Assembly: GCA_016178045.1 (NCBI GenBank)
Contig: JACOUE010000014.1
Coordinates: forward strand, 1-44,792
DNA from: Chloroflexota bacterium
Lineage (GTDB): Bacteria > Chloroflexota > Dehalococcoidia > SM23-28-2 > JACOUE01
Length of the DNA stretch: 44,792 nt
Direction of reading: 5' to 3'
Numbering within the stretch: position 1 is the first letter of the stretch; every line of letters starts with the position of its first letter. The position numbers and the translations under genes are program-made. The notes under the pieces are model-generated. The model was not told the DNA's origin. It was given only the letters and a program-made list of their open reading frames with translations, and did no database searches. Positions 25,533-33,516 of this stretch are shown here, in pieces.

Positions 25533-26084
25533 ATGAAATTCCAACCGCGAGAACGCCATCGCCGCTCAATACGGCTGCCAGGTTACGACTACTCACAGGC
25601 CGGGGCCTATTTCGTGACGCTATGCACCCAGGGCCGCGAATGTCTGTTTGGCAACGTCATCGATGGCCAGGCGACACTCAATTCCCTGGGCGAGATTGTG
25701 CACGCATGTTGGGCCGACCTCCCCCGACATTACTCACATGTCGCATTGGATGCCTTTGTGGTCATGCCTAATCACGTGCACGGGATCATCCTGTTGGCCG
25801 ATACCGATGTAGGGGCAGGTTTCAAACCTGCCCTTACCAAACCTGCCCCTACCAAACCCGCCCGTACCAGACGTCACGCGCTGCCGGAAATAGTCCGGGC
25901 GTTCAAGACGTTTTCCTCGCGTCGAATCAACGAACTGCGCGCAACGTCCGGCATCCCCGTATGGCAGCGCAATTACTTCGAACACGTTATCCGGAATGAG
26001 GACGAAGTGCAGCGCATCCGTGAATACGTCCAGAACAACCCCCTCAACTGGAGCGACGACCCAGACAACCCGTCGAATCTTTAG
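25533..26084 (+). CDS. REP-associated tyrosine transposase (RAYT, Y1 family)
   Basis: 183 residues. The Y1/IS200-like fold is shown by RSIRLPGYDYSQAGAYFVTLCTQ, the metal-binding HUH motif in VVMPNHVHGIILL and the catalytic-Tyr helix IPVWQRNYFEHVIRNEDE with NPLNW at the end. The IVRAFKTFSSRRINELR segment is typical of RAYTs. RAYTs nick and move REP sequences; REP palindromes lie on both sides here. The linker between the HUH motif and IVRAFK carries a REP and two half-sites in frame ([20 protein letters not shown]). The TAG stop lies in another REP. GC is lower than in neighbours, which suggests transfer. The ATG is the first methionine before the fold. Confidence 0.87.
   Translation: MKFQPRERHRRSIRLPGYDYSQAGAYFVTLCTQGRECLFGNVIDGQATLNSLGEIVHACWADLPRHYSHVALDAFVVMPNHVHGIILLADTDVGAGFKPALTKPAPTKPARTRRHALPEIVRAFKTFSSRRINELRATSGIPVWQRNYFEHVIRNEDEVQRIREYVQNNPLNWSDDPDNPSNL
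25809..25868. repeat. REP plus two half-sites inside the RAYT gene
   Basis: A palindrome with one mismatch (25809-25837), then AAACCTGCCCCTACC and AAACCCGCCCGTACC. All are read through in frame. Confidence 0.88.
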
Positions 26085-26124
26085 GGGCAGGTTTGAAACC
26101 TGCCCCTACCCAACCTGCCCCTAC
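26081..26124. repeat. REP and half-site joining the RAYT and comM stops
   Basis: Palindrome 26081-26109 begins TTAGGGG, whose TAG ends the RAYT gene; the half-site AACCTGCCCCTAC (26112-26124) gives, on the minus strand, the TAG that ends comM. Confidence 0.88.
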
Positions 26125-27662
26125 GTCCGTCCCCGCTGGCGGTACTGCAGCGCCTCCGCCAGGTGGGAGGCGCTGATCACCTCCGAGGCCGACAGGTCGG
26201 CGATGCTCCGCGCCACCTTCAGCACGCGGTGGAACGCCCGCGCCGACATCGAGAGCTGGTTCATCGCCATGCGGAGCAGGGACTTGGCCCCGTCCTCGGC
26301 GTAGCGCTGGCAGTGGTCGCGTACCTCCACCGGCCCCATCTCGGCGTTGCACAGCAGCCTGGAGCCCTGGAACCGCCCCTGCTGGCGCCGGCGGGCGGTC
26401 TCCACCCTGTCCCGGACGGCCTCCGACGCCTCGCCCCCGGCCGCCTCATCCGCCAGCTTCTCGTACTCGACGCGCGGCACATCGACGAATATGTCGAAGC
26501 GGTCCAGCAAGGGACCGGAGATCCGCTTCTGATAGCGGGTGATGGTCGACTCCGAGCAGGTGCAGTTCTTCGTCGGGTCACCGAAGAAGCCGCACGGGCA
26601 GGGGTTCATGGCTGCCACCAGCATGAAGCTGGCGGGAAAGGTGACGTTACCCTGCGCCCGGCTGACGGTGACCATTCTGTCCTCCAGGGGCTGGCGGATC
26701 GCCTCCAGCACCGAGTGGGCGAACTCCGTTAGCTCGTCCAGGAACAGCACGCCGCGATGGCTCAGGGTGATCTCCCCCGGACGGGGAAGGCGGCCGCCTC
26801 CCACAAGGCCGGCGTGGGAGATGGTGTGGTGGGGGGAGCGAAAGGGACGCTGGTAGATCAGGGGCGTCTCCGGAGGCAGCATGCCGGCCACGCTGTAGAT
26901 CTTCGTCACCTCAAGGCACTCGTGCGAAGTCATGGTGGGGAGGACGGCGGGGAGAGCCCGCGCCAGCAGCGTCTTGCCCGCGCCCGGCGGGCCGCTCATC
27001 AGGACGTTATGGCCGCCGGCCGCGGCCACCTCCAGCGCCCTCTTCACGTGCTCCTGCCCGCGGATGTGCCGGAAATCGACGCCCTCCCAGATATCGGTCC
27101 GGGCTTCCGTGACCGCGTGGCCGTTTCGGCGGACGGGCGTGATGGGCTGCGCGGCCCGCAGGTGGGCGGTGAGTTCGGCGAGACTCTTCACGGGCAGGAC
27201 CTCTATCCCCTCGATTAGGGCCGCCTCGCCGGCATCGACCTCGGGGACGTACACGACGTTCAGGCCGCGCTCCTTCGCCAGGGCGACCATCGACAGGACG
27301 CCCTGGGTGTGGCGAACCTGGCCGTCCAGGGAGAGCTCGCCCAGGAACATGCAGCGGGACACGTCGGCAGCCATCTGCTCCGAGGCGAGCAGCAGGCCGA
27401 CGGCGATGGGGAGGTCGTAGGCGGGGCCCTCCTTGCGCAGGTCGGCGGGGGCCAGGTTCACGGTTATCCGCTTTTGAGGGAAGACGAGGCCTGAGTTGCG
27501 CACGGCGGAGCGCACGCGCTCCTTGGCCTCCTGCACCGCGGTGTCAGGAAGGCCGACGATGGCGAAGGCGGGCAGGCCCTGGCTGATATCGACCTCGACC
27601 TGTACGACCTCGCCGTCAAGGCCGACGATGGCGCAGGTCTGGACCTTTGCGAGCATCAGCAC
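26121..27662 (-). CDS. comM: ComM/YifB family Mg-chelatase-like AAA+ ATPase
   Basis: 513 residues. The N-terminal Lon-like domain (CAIVGLDGEVVQVEVDISQG) is followed by the AAA+ core with Walker A GPPGAGKTLLARALP (about 220), FRSPHHTISHAGLVGGG, Walker B GVLFLDELTEF and MNPCPCGFFGD, then LLDRFDIFVDVPRVEYEKL. ComM is a branch-migration helicase that helps integrate DNA taken up by transformation. The last residue and stop come from a REP half-site; the original end seems to survive at 25306-25361. Only one or two C-terminal residues changed, so function is probably kept. Confidence 0.93.
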   Translation of the reverse strand: MLMLAKVQTCAIVGLDGEVVQVEVDISQGLPAFAIVGLPDTAVQEAKERVRSAVRNSGLVFPQKRITVNLAPADLRKEGPAYDLPIAVGLLLASEQMAADVSRCMFLGELSLDGQVRHTQGVLSMVALAKERGLNVVYVPEVDAGEAALIEGIEVLPVKSLAELTAHLRAAQPITPVRRNGHAVTEARTDIWEGVDFRHIRGQEHVKRALEVAAAGGHNVLMSGPPGAGKTLLARALPAVLPTMTSHECLEVTKIYSVAGMLPPETPLIYQRPFRSPHHTISHAGLVGGGRLPRPGEITLSHRGVLFLDELTEFAHSVLEAIRQPLEDRMVTVSRAQGNVTFPASFMLVAAMNPCPCGFFGDPTKNCTCSESTITRYQKRISGPLLDRFDIFVDVPRVEYEKLADEAAGGEASEAVRDRVETARRRQQGRFQGSRLLCNAEMGPVEVRDHCQRYAEDGAKSLLRMAMNQLSMSARAFHRVLKVARSIADLSASEVISASHLAEALQYRQRGRT

Positions 27663-27856
27663 CCCTGGTCACCATGCCGCACCCTTCGCGCGGCGGCAAA
27701 AATGCATGCGGAGGATGGACGCCGCCATTCTAAGGCGGCGACAAGAATAACACAAGCGAGAAGGAAAATTGCCTCCTAGGGGCCGCCATTCTGGCGATAA
27801 CTTGGCGAGAACTTTATGTCACGCTAAATGCAGCCGACAGTGAGGAGGTGGATCCG

Positions 27857-27967
27857 ATGGCGACAACGAAGCTGGTCCTCATACTGAGCGCCTCGCTGGC
27901 CTACATAGCGGTGCTGGGGCTGCTGGGCGCAGGGGCCGCGCAGGCCCTCATCGATAAGCTGGGCTAA
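27857..27967 (+). CDS. 36-residue membrane peptide
   Basis: Begins MATTKLVLILSASLAYIAVL, almost wholly hydrophobic, then a short tail ALIDKLG. GAGGAGGTGG lies at good spacing before the ATG. One membrane helix is predicted by eye. No family is recognised; it may be a membrane-protein subunit or a leader of unknown role. Confidence 0.55.
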   Translation: MATTKLVLILSASLAYIAVLGLLGAGAAQALIDKLG

Positions 27968-27976
27968 CGGCCCCGC

Positions 27977-28690
27977 TTACGGCCCGTAAAGCGCCTTTAG
28001 CCCGGCTAGATCGCCGCTGGCCAGGGTGCGCTTGTACAACTCCTGGTAGGCGAGGTAGCCGTACATGGTCTGGGCGCTATCCGCGGCGTCGTTGAGGTCG
28101 TTCAGGCCGACCGGATGCCCGACCTCATGGGTGGCGACACTGCGCACGTCGAAGGCGTTGGCCGCGCCGCCGCAGTCCCCGCTGGCTTTGATGTTGGTGG
28201 CCCAGTTGTAGTTGCTGGAGAGGGCTACATCGAACTCGGTGAGGGTCTTCGTCCTGCTGTTGACCCACCCGTAAGCCATCCCAACGTAGCCTCCGGAGAG
28301 GCTGCGGAAGCCCACGGCATTGATGTTGTCCTTCCAGCCGATCTTGGCCGTAGTGGTGCCCCCGTTGGCGAATAGCGCCTTGGAAGTGGCGCCGTCCCAG
28401 GTGGCGAAGGCGGCGTCGATAGCCGCCTGCACCTCGGACCGAGACAGGTAGGCTGGGAAGGAGTTCTGGTTCGTCTTATAGACCATGCTGGTGCTGGGCA
28501 GCTTGTAGCCGGTCAGCTTATAGACGCCGCTGTCCGGGCCGGGACTCGTGCACGTCGCCACTGGCCCTGCGTAATAGAAGGCGTGGACGAACAACCGCTC
28601 CCCCGCTGCGCCGGGCGCGACGCGCCCGGTGCTAAGTGGGAGCAAAATCGCCAGAAGGACGGCAGAGAGCACCCAGACAGCTACTCGCAT
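27977..28690 (-). CDS. Secreted matrixin-like zinc metalloprotease
   Basis: 237 residues with a signal peptide (VAVWVLSAVLLAILLPLSTG). The zinc motif VATHEVGHPVGLNDLND fits HExxHxxGxxD, in which Asp replaces the third His, as in some metzincins. The upstream substrate-binding strand and IDAAFATWDG helix, and the M-turn candidate after the motif (QTMYGY), support an M10-like family. It is likely exported and cleaves protein outside the cell. Two Cys (TCTSPG, DCGG) may pair. The C-terminal LASGDLAGLKALYGP is typical of bacterial matrixins. Confidence 0.82.
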   Translation of the reverse strand: MRVAVWVLSAVLLAILLPLSTGRVAPGAAGERLFVHAFYYAGPVATCTSPGPDSGVYKLTGYKLPSTSMVYKTNQNSFPAYLSRSEVQAAIDAAFATWDGATSKALFANGGTTTAKIGWKDNINAVGFRSLSGGYVGMAYGWVNSRTKTLTEFDVALSSNYNWATNIKASGDCGGAANAFDVRSVATHEVGHPVGLNDLNDAADSAQTMYGYLAYQELYKRTLASGDLAGLKALYGP

Positions 28691-28707
28691 GGGAACGGCC
28701 CTAAATC

Positions 28708-28926
28708 CTACCGCCGCCCGGGCTTGCCGCCCCACTTGAGGCCGGCGAAGCTGTGGTCGTCCTGGGTCTGGAAGGAGCTGTGGACGCGGTGGTCGTCGCC
28801 CGAGGACACGAAGTGGCTGGTGACGCCGGCGACAGCGGCGGCGATAATCGCGCCGGCGGCGATAACGGAGAACCAGAGGTGCCAGAGCCCGCCGCGGGCC
28901 CGTTTCGAAGCTGTTGAACGGTCCAT
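28708..28926 (-). CDS. Small membrane protein, unknown
   Basis: 72 residues with AAAGGAGG before the ATG. One hydrophobic helix (LWFSVIAAGAIIAAAVAGVTS) is followed by a polar, His-rich tail (SGDDHRVHSSFQTQDDH). It lies just upstream of the protease gene on the same strand and probably shares its transcript. No family is recognised. Confidence 0.6.
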   Translation of the reverse strand: MDRSTASKRARGGLWHLWFSVIAAGAIIAAAVAGVTSHFVSSGDDHRVHSSFQTQDDHSFAGLKWGGKPGRR

Positions 28927-29128
28927 GACCGCCTCCTTTCGCTTCGTCCCAAACCCTCACAGGAACGGAGCGTTGGGCCTGCGCTCTATGAACCGCTTTC
29001 TAAAGCCTAGAACCAGCTTGCGGGATTCAACGAGAGCCCGTCAAGAGGTCGCCAAGCTTGCGGGAAGCCTTTACACCCACCGTTTACCCGTTTTCACCGG
29101 CCGTTCACCAAAGACGGCCGCTTCCCGG

Positions 29129-31315
29129 CTAGCGCTGCCGCGGCGCCCCCTCCAGCCGCCGTCCCACGGCGACGACGCCGCGCACCGACTCTAGCTTGCT
29201 CAGCAAGCGGGTGAGCTGCTCGATGCCTGTCGTCTCCAGGGTGACGTAAATGCTGATGAGGCCGTCCTCCTGCTCCTGCGTGCGCACGCCGACCATGTTC
29301 ACCCGTTCCTCCGCGGCGACGGTGCTGACGTCGCGGAGCAGGCCTACCCGGTCCCACGCCTCGATGCGCACGGCCACCGGGTAGAGCTGGCCGGTCCGGC
29401 CCCACTCTACCTCCACCAGCCGCTCCCTCTCGTCCTCGTTCAGGACGTTACCGCAGTCGGTGCGGTGGATGGTGACGCCCTCGCCGCGGGTGACGTAGCC
29501 CAAGATCTGGTCACCGGGGACGGGGTTGCAGCAGCGCGCCAGGTGGGTGAGGAGATCGCCGGTACCCAGGACGCGGACGCTGGTAGTGGTGGCCGGCCGC
29601 GCCGGCTCCTCGGAGGGGATGACCACCTCTTGCGGCTCCAGGATCGACGCCAGTTTCACCGCGACCTGGTGGGTGCTGATGCCGCCGTAGCCTATCTGGA
29701 GCCAGAGGTCCTCCAGGTTCTCGTACTTGAAGATCTCGAGCAGCTCGTCCTGCACGTCGGCCAGGCTCACGCCGAGACGGTGGAGCTCCTTCTCCAGCAT
29801 CTCCTTGCCCCGGGCGATGTTCTCGGCCCGCTCCTGGCGCTTGAACCACTGCCGCACTTTCTCGCGGGCGTGGCTGGTGCGGAGGTAGCCGAAGTTGGGG
29901 TTGAGCCAGTCGCGGGAGGGCCCCTTGGACGACCTGCTCGTCAGGATCTCGACAACGTCGCCGTTCTGGAGCTGGTAGTTGAGCGACACGAGTCGCCCAT
30001 TCACCTTGGCGCCGATGCAGGTGTGGCCGAGGTCCGTGTGGATGCGGTAGGCGAAGTCGATCGGCGAAGCGCCTTTCGGCAGGTCCTTCACCTCCCCCTT
30101 GGGCGTGAAGACGAAAACTTGGTCCTGGAAAATGTCCGTCTTCACCGCCTCCACCAGCTCCTCGGCCAGCGCCAGCTCGCGGTGCCAGTCCAAGAGCTGG
30201 CGCAGCCAGGCCAGCCGCTCCTCGTAGTGGACGTCCCGCTTGGACCCCTCCTTGTACCGCCAGTGGGCGGCGACGCCGTACTCCGCCATGCGGTGCATAT
30301 CGAAGGTTCGGATCTGCACCTCCAGGGGGCGGGCACCCACGCTCATCACCGTGGTGTGGAGGGCCTGGTACATGCTCTCCTTGGGGTTGGCGATATAGTC
30401 GTCGAAGGCGCCGGGGATGGGGCGCCAGAGGTTGTGAACCACACCCAGGGCGTTGTAGCAGTCCGTCACGGTGTCGACGAGGATGCGCACTGCCAGCAGG
30501 TCGTAGATCTCGCTGGCGCTCTTGCCCTCGGTGGCGTACTTCTCCACCTTCTGGTAGATGCTGTAGATGTGCTTGGCCCGGCCCTGCACCTCCGCCTTGA
30601 GTGCTTGCCCGGCGAGCTCCTTCTGGAGGATCTTGGTCACCACGCCCACGTACTTCTCGCGGGCCTCCCGCTTCGCCGCCAGCATGGAGGCGATGGCGTG
30701 GTACTGGTCGGACTGGAGGTAGCGGAAGGCGAGGTCCTCCAGCTGCCACTTCAGGTCCCAGATCCCCAGGCGAGAAGCGAGCGGGGCGAATATCTCCATC
30801 GTCTCCTTGGAGATGCGAAACTGGTCCTCGGGGGGGAGGGCGTCCAGGGTGAGCATGTTGTGGAGGCGGTCGGCCAGCTTGATGATGACCACCCGCAGGT
30901 CCTGGGCCATGGCCAGGAACATCTTGCGGAGGTTCTCGGCCTGCATCTGGTCGTCGCCGGGGCGCTGCTCCGGGGCCTGCCAGGGGATCTGGCCCAGCTT
31001 GGTCACACCGTCGACCAGCTTAGCGACCTCCTTGCCGAACTTCTTCTCCAGGGTGCCGTTGCTGACCTCGCAGTCCTCCTGCACGTCGTGGAGGAGGGCG
31101 GCGGCGACGGTGTCGGCGTCGAGCTGGAGCTCGGCGATGGTCATGGCGGCGTGGAGGGGATGGGTGATGGCGGGGTCGCCCGAGCGGCGGTACTGGCCGT
31201 CGTGGCACTCCGTGGCGAAGCACGCCGCCTGCTCGACCAGGGTCGCGCCTTTGGCGGGCAGGTACTCCTGTACCTTAGCCAAGAGCGCTTCGGCTGAAGG
31301 CGCTCTATCGGTCAT
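29129..31315 (-). CDS. rel: Bifunctional (p)ppGpp synthetase/hydrolase, RelA/SpoT (Rsh)
   Basis: 728 residues, the full long-form length. The HD hydrolase region has ALLHDVQEDCEVS (about 70) with ITHPLHAAMTIAE before it, so hydrolase residues are present. The synthetase region follows (about 240-350, YKEGSKRDVHYEERLAWLR just after it), then TGS (VFVFTPKGEVKDLPKGASPIDFAYRIHTDLG), a helical region and a C-terminal ACT domain (AVRIEAWDRVGLLRDVSTV). It sets the alarmone level in starvation. An extended -10 box sits about 10 bases before the ATG. Confidence 0.95.
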   Translation of the reverse strand: MTDRAPSAEALLAKVQEYLPAKGATLVEQAACFATECHDGQYRRSGDPAITHPLHAAMTIAELQLDADTVAAALLHDVQEDCEVSNGTLEKKFGKEVAKLVDGVTKLGQIPWQAPEQRPGDDQMQAENLRKMFLAMAQDLRVVIIKLADRLHNMLTLDALPPEDQFRISKETMEIFAPLASRLGIWDLKWQLEDLAFRYLQSDQYHAIASMLAAKREAREKYVGVVTKILQKELAGQALKAEVQGRAKHIYSIYQKVEKYATEGKSASEIYDLLAVRILVDTVTDCYNALGVVHNLWRPIPGAFDDYIANPKESMYQALHTTVMSVGARPLEVQIRTFDMHRMAEYGVAAHWRYKEGSKRDVHYEERLAWLRQLLDWHRELALAEELVEAVKTDIFQDQVFVFTPKGEVKDLPKGASPIDFAYRIHTDLGHTCIGAKVNGRLVSLNYQLQNGDVVEILTSRSSKGPSRDWLNPNFGYLRTSHAREKVRQWFKRQERAENIARGKEMLEKELHRLGVSLADVQDELLEIFKYENLEDLWLQIGYGGISTHQVAVKLASILEPQEVVIPSEEPARPATTTSVRVLGTGDLLTHLARCCNPVPGDQILGYVTRGEGVTIHRTDCGNVLNEDERERLVEVEWGRTGQLYPVAVRIEAWDRVGLLRDVSTVAAEERVNMVGVRTQEQEDGLISIYVTLETTGIEQLTRLLSKLESVRGVVAVGRRLEGAPRQR

Positions 31316-31325
31316 TTCTATAGGA

Positions 31326-31334
31326 AGTGTAGCA
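31326..31334 (-). promoter_or_regulatory. Extended -10 of rel
   Basis: Minus strand TGCTACACT, ending about 10 bases before the ATG at 31315. Confidence 0.5.
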
Positions 31335-31351
31335 CTGAGCGGAAGATTTCG

Positions 31352-32164
31352 CTATTCGGCCGCCGCAGCCGGCTTCCGCGAGGCCAGCCAGAACCGCTTG
31401 ATCCCCCAGTCCACCAGACGAGGGGCCAGGTTCTTGACCATGACCCCGGCGGCGTCCCCAAACGTCACGAACGCTTCCCTCTTCTCCCGGCGCACGGCCT
31501 GCACGATCTTCCTGCCCACGGCCAGCGCCGGCACGCCCTGCAACATCCGCGACGGCGCCGGCAGCTCCACCTCGTGGAGGGAGTTGTCGCGGAAGCCGGT
31601 GACGGTGAAGCCGGGGTAGATGGTGATCACCTTGATGCCGTCCTCCGCCAGCTCGAGGCGGAGGGCGTCCGAGACGGAGTTGATGGAGGCCTTGGTCGCA
31701 CTGTAGACGCCGTTGTACGGCGTCGAGATGCGGCCGGCCACGGACGAAACGTTGACGATGATGCCCCGGCCCTGCTTTCGCATGTGGGGGACGACGGCCC
31801 GCACAGCGTAGATGTAGCCGAAGAGGTTGACGTCGAAGACGTAGCGCATGTTGTCCAGGCTGCCCTCGGCTATCGACGCGTCCAGGCCGAGGCCGGCGTT
31901 GTTCACCAGCACATCGACGCCGCTGAAGGTCTCCGCCGCGCGCGCCACCATCGCCTCAACGGCCTCCCTCTCCCGCACGTCGGTGGGGACTACGAGCCGT
32001 TTGCCCGGCAGCGGCGACAGCTCCTCCGCCAAGGCGTCCAGCCGTTCTTTGTTGCGGGAAGCCAGAACAACGTTTGCCCCCGCCCTGGCGAACTCCCTGG
32101 ACGTCTCCCGGCCGATGCCGCTCGAAGCGCCGGTTACGATGACCGTCCGGCCTCCTGGGTTCAT
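31352..32164 (-). CDS. Short-chain dehydrogenase/reductase
   Basis: 270 residues from the ATG preceded by GGAGGAGGGAGG. Classical SDR motifs: VIVTGASSGIGRETSREFA (NAD(P) binding), DVLVNNAGLGLD, the catalytic Ser in VNVSSVAGRIS and the YSATK active site (YxxxK). Arg in ASRNKERLD favours NADPH. The C-terminal part (PAAAAE end) is a variable substrate lid. The substrate is unknown. It runs divergently from hisS. Confidence 0.88.
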   Translation of the reverse strand: MNPGGRTVIVTGASSGIGRETSREFARAGANVVLASRNKERLDALAEELSPLPGKRLVVPTDVREREAVEAMVARAAETFSGVDVLVNNAGLGLDASIAEGSLDNMRYVFDVNLFGYIYAVRAVVPHMRKQGRGIIVNVSSVAGRISTPYNGVYSATKASINSVSDALRLELAEDGIKVITIYPGFTVTGFRDNSLHEVELPAPSRMLQGVPALAVGRKIVQAVRREKREAFVTFGDAAGVMVKNLAPRLVDWGIKRFWLASRKPAAAAE

Positions 32165-32219
32165 GGCCTCCCTCCTCCGGTGATGGTTGAGAACGAACGT
32201 TAGCGGTTGGGGCGCGTCT

Positions 32220-32248
32220 TTGCAAGAGCGTGGGGCTTCTAGTATGCT
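32220..32248 (+). promoter_or_regulatory. Promoter of hisS
   Basis: TTGCAA (32220-32225), 17 bases, TATGCT (32243-32248), 31 bases before the ATG at 32280. Confidence 0.6.
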
Positions 32249-32279
32249 CGCATCGAACCCGGACGGCAACCGTTATCGC

Positions 32280-33364
32280 ATGCCCCCGCGCTACAAGGCT
32301 CCCCGCGGTACTTCCGACGTCCTCCCGGACGAGCAGCCCTACTGGGACTACGTCCGGGAGACGGCGGAGCGTCTTTGTCGAACCTTCGGCTACGCGCGCA
32401 TCGATACGCCCGTCTTCGAGCAGGCGGACGTGTTCACCCGCGGCGTGGGCGAGGCGACGGACATCGTCCAGAAGGAGATGTACGTCTTCGCGGACCGCGG
32501 CGGGGACGAGATGGCCCTGCGGCCGGAGGGCACGGCGCCGGTCTGCCGCGCCTACCTGGAGCACGGTATGCGCGTCCTCCCCCAGCCCGTCCGCCTCTGG
32601 TACGTCTGCCCCATCTTCCGCTACGACCGTCCCCAGGCCGGCCGCTACCGCCAGCACACGCAGTTCGGCTGCGAGGCCATCGGCGAGGCTGACCCCGCCG
32701 TCGACGCCGAGGTCGTCGAGCTCCTCTGGCGCCTGTACGAGGAGCTGGGGCTGAAGGGCCTGTCGCTCCAGCTGAACAGCATCGGCGACGCGCCGAGTGC
32801 GCGGAGCACTTCGCCCGCCTCCGCTCCTACCTGGACGGCCTGGCGATACCGTACGCGCTGAACCCGCGCCTGGTCCGCGGCCTCGACTACTACACGCGGA
32901 CGGTGTTCGAGGTGCAGCCGCCGGAGGAGGGGGCGCAGAGCGTGATCGGCGCCGGCGGCCGCTACGACGGCCTCATCGCGGAGCTGGGGGGAAAGCCTAC
33001 GCCGGGCATCGGTTTCGCCACCGGCCTCGAGCGCATCGTCCTGAACCTGAAGCGTCAGGAGGTGCCCCTGCCGGACGAACGACGGCTCGACGTATTCGTC
33101 GCCTACCAGGGCGAGGCCGCCCGCTCGTCCGCCTTCCGCCTGGCCAGCGACCTGCGGCGGCGGGGCGTCGGCGCCGTGGTAGCGGCCGGAGACCGCTCTC
33201 TGAAGGCGCAGATGCGCCAGGCCGACGCCAGCGGCGCCCGCTACGCCGCCATCATCGGCAAGCGCGAGCTACGGGACGGCACCGCCGTCCTCCGCCGCCT
33301 CGCCGACGGCCAGCAGGACACGCTGCCCCTGGCGGAGTTGGCCTCGCGGGTGGCCCCGGCCTAG
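32280..33364 (+). pseudogene. hisS: Histidyl-tRNA synthetase with an internal deletion and frame change
   Basis: Residues 1-169 are normal: PPRYKAPRGTSDVLPDEQ, motif 2 area VRLWYVCPIFRYDRPQAGRY, ending LQLNSIG. After eight bases the sequence continues in another frame as ECAEHFARLRSYLDGLAIPY (from 32795), LVRGLDYYTRTVFEV (His-binding), GAGGRYDGL and an anticodon domain to 33364. About 60 residues normally found between these parts, with the LDxKxP region, are missing. As read, it makes a truncated product ending near 32861. This enzyme is essential, so a second copy or an assembly error must be considered. Confidence 0.85.
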
Positions 33365-33385
33365 CCGCGGCCGCTGCGGCCGCTG

Positions 33386-33394
33386 TGCTATAAT
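33386..33394 (+). promoter_or_regulatory. Extended -10 upstream of prfA
   Basis: TGCTATAAT, about 120 bases before prfA; a hairpin GGCCCCC-ATTCG-GGGGGCC follows at about 33401-33420. Confidence 0.55.
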
Positions 33395-33437
33395 CCAATC
33401 GGGCCCCCATTCGGGGGGCCTATTCACGTTGAGTGGA

Positions 33438-33502
33438 GGAACAAGGAACAGGGCACAAGGAACAAGACCCGGCCACCCCGCTTGTTCCATGTTCCGTGTT
33501 CC
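33438..33502. repeat. GGAACA/TGTTCC inverted array in the prfA leader
   Basis: GGAACAAGGAACAGGGCACA arms face CTTGTTCCATGTTCCGTG arms. A second element of the same kind lies at 44623-44695. The prfA ATG has no clear ribosome-binding site after it. Confidence 0.75.
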
Positions 33503-33516
33503 ATGACCCTTGAGCC

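Noticed and set aside
23532-26124. CRISPR array
   Set aside because: The repeats are palindromes in pairs or singles with uneven spacing, no unique spacer series and no cas genes; REP elements explain them.
29465-31297. A 610-codon plus-strand open frame opposite rel
   Set aside because: It mirrors the rel coding sequence and has no domain; the minus-strand gene has full Rsh motifs.
33401-33420. Terminator before prfA
   Set aside because: The hairpin is strong but no T run follows on either strand.
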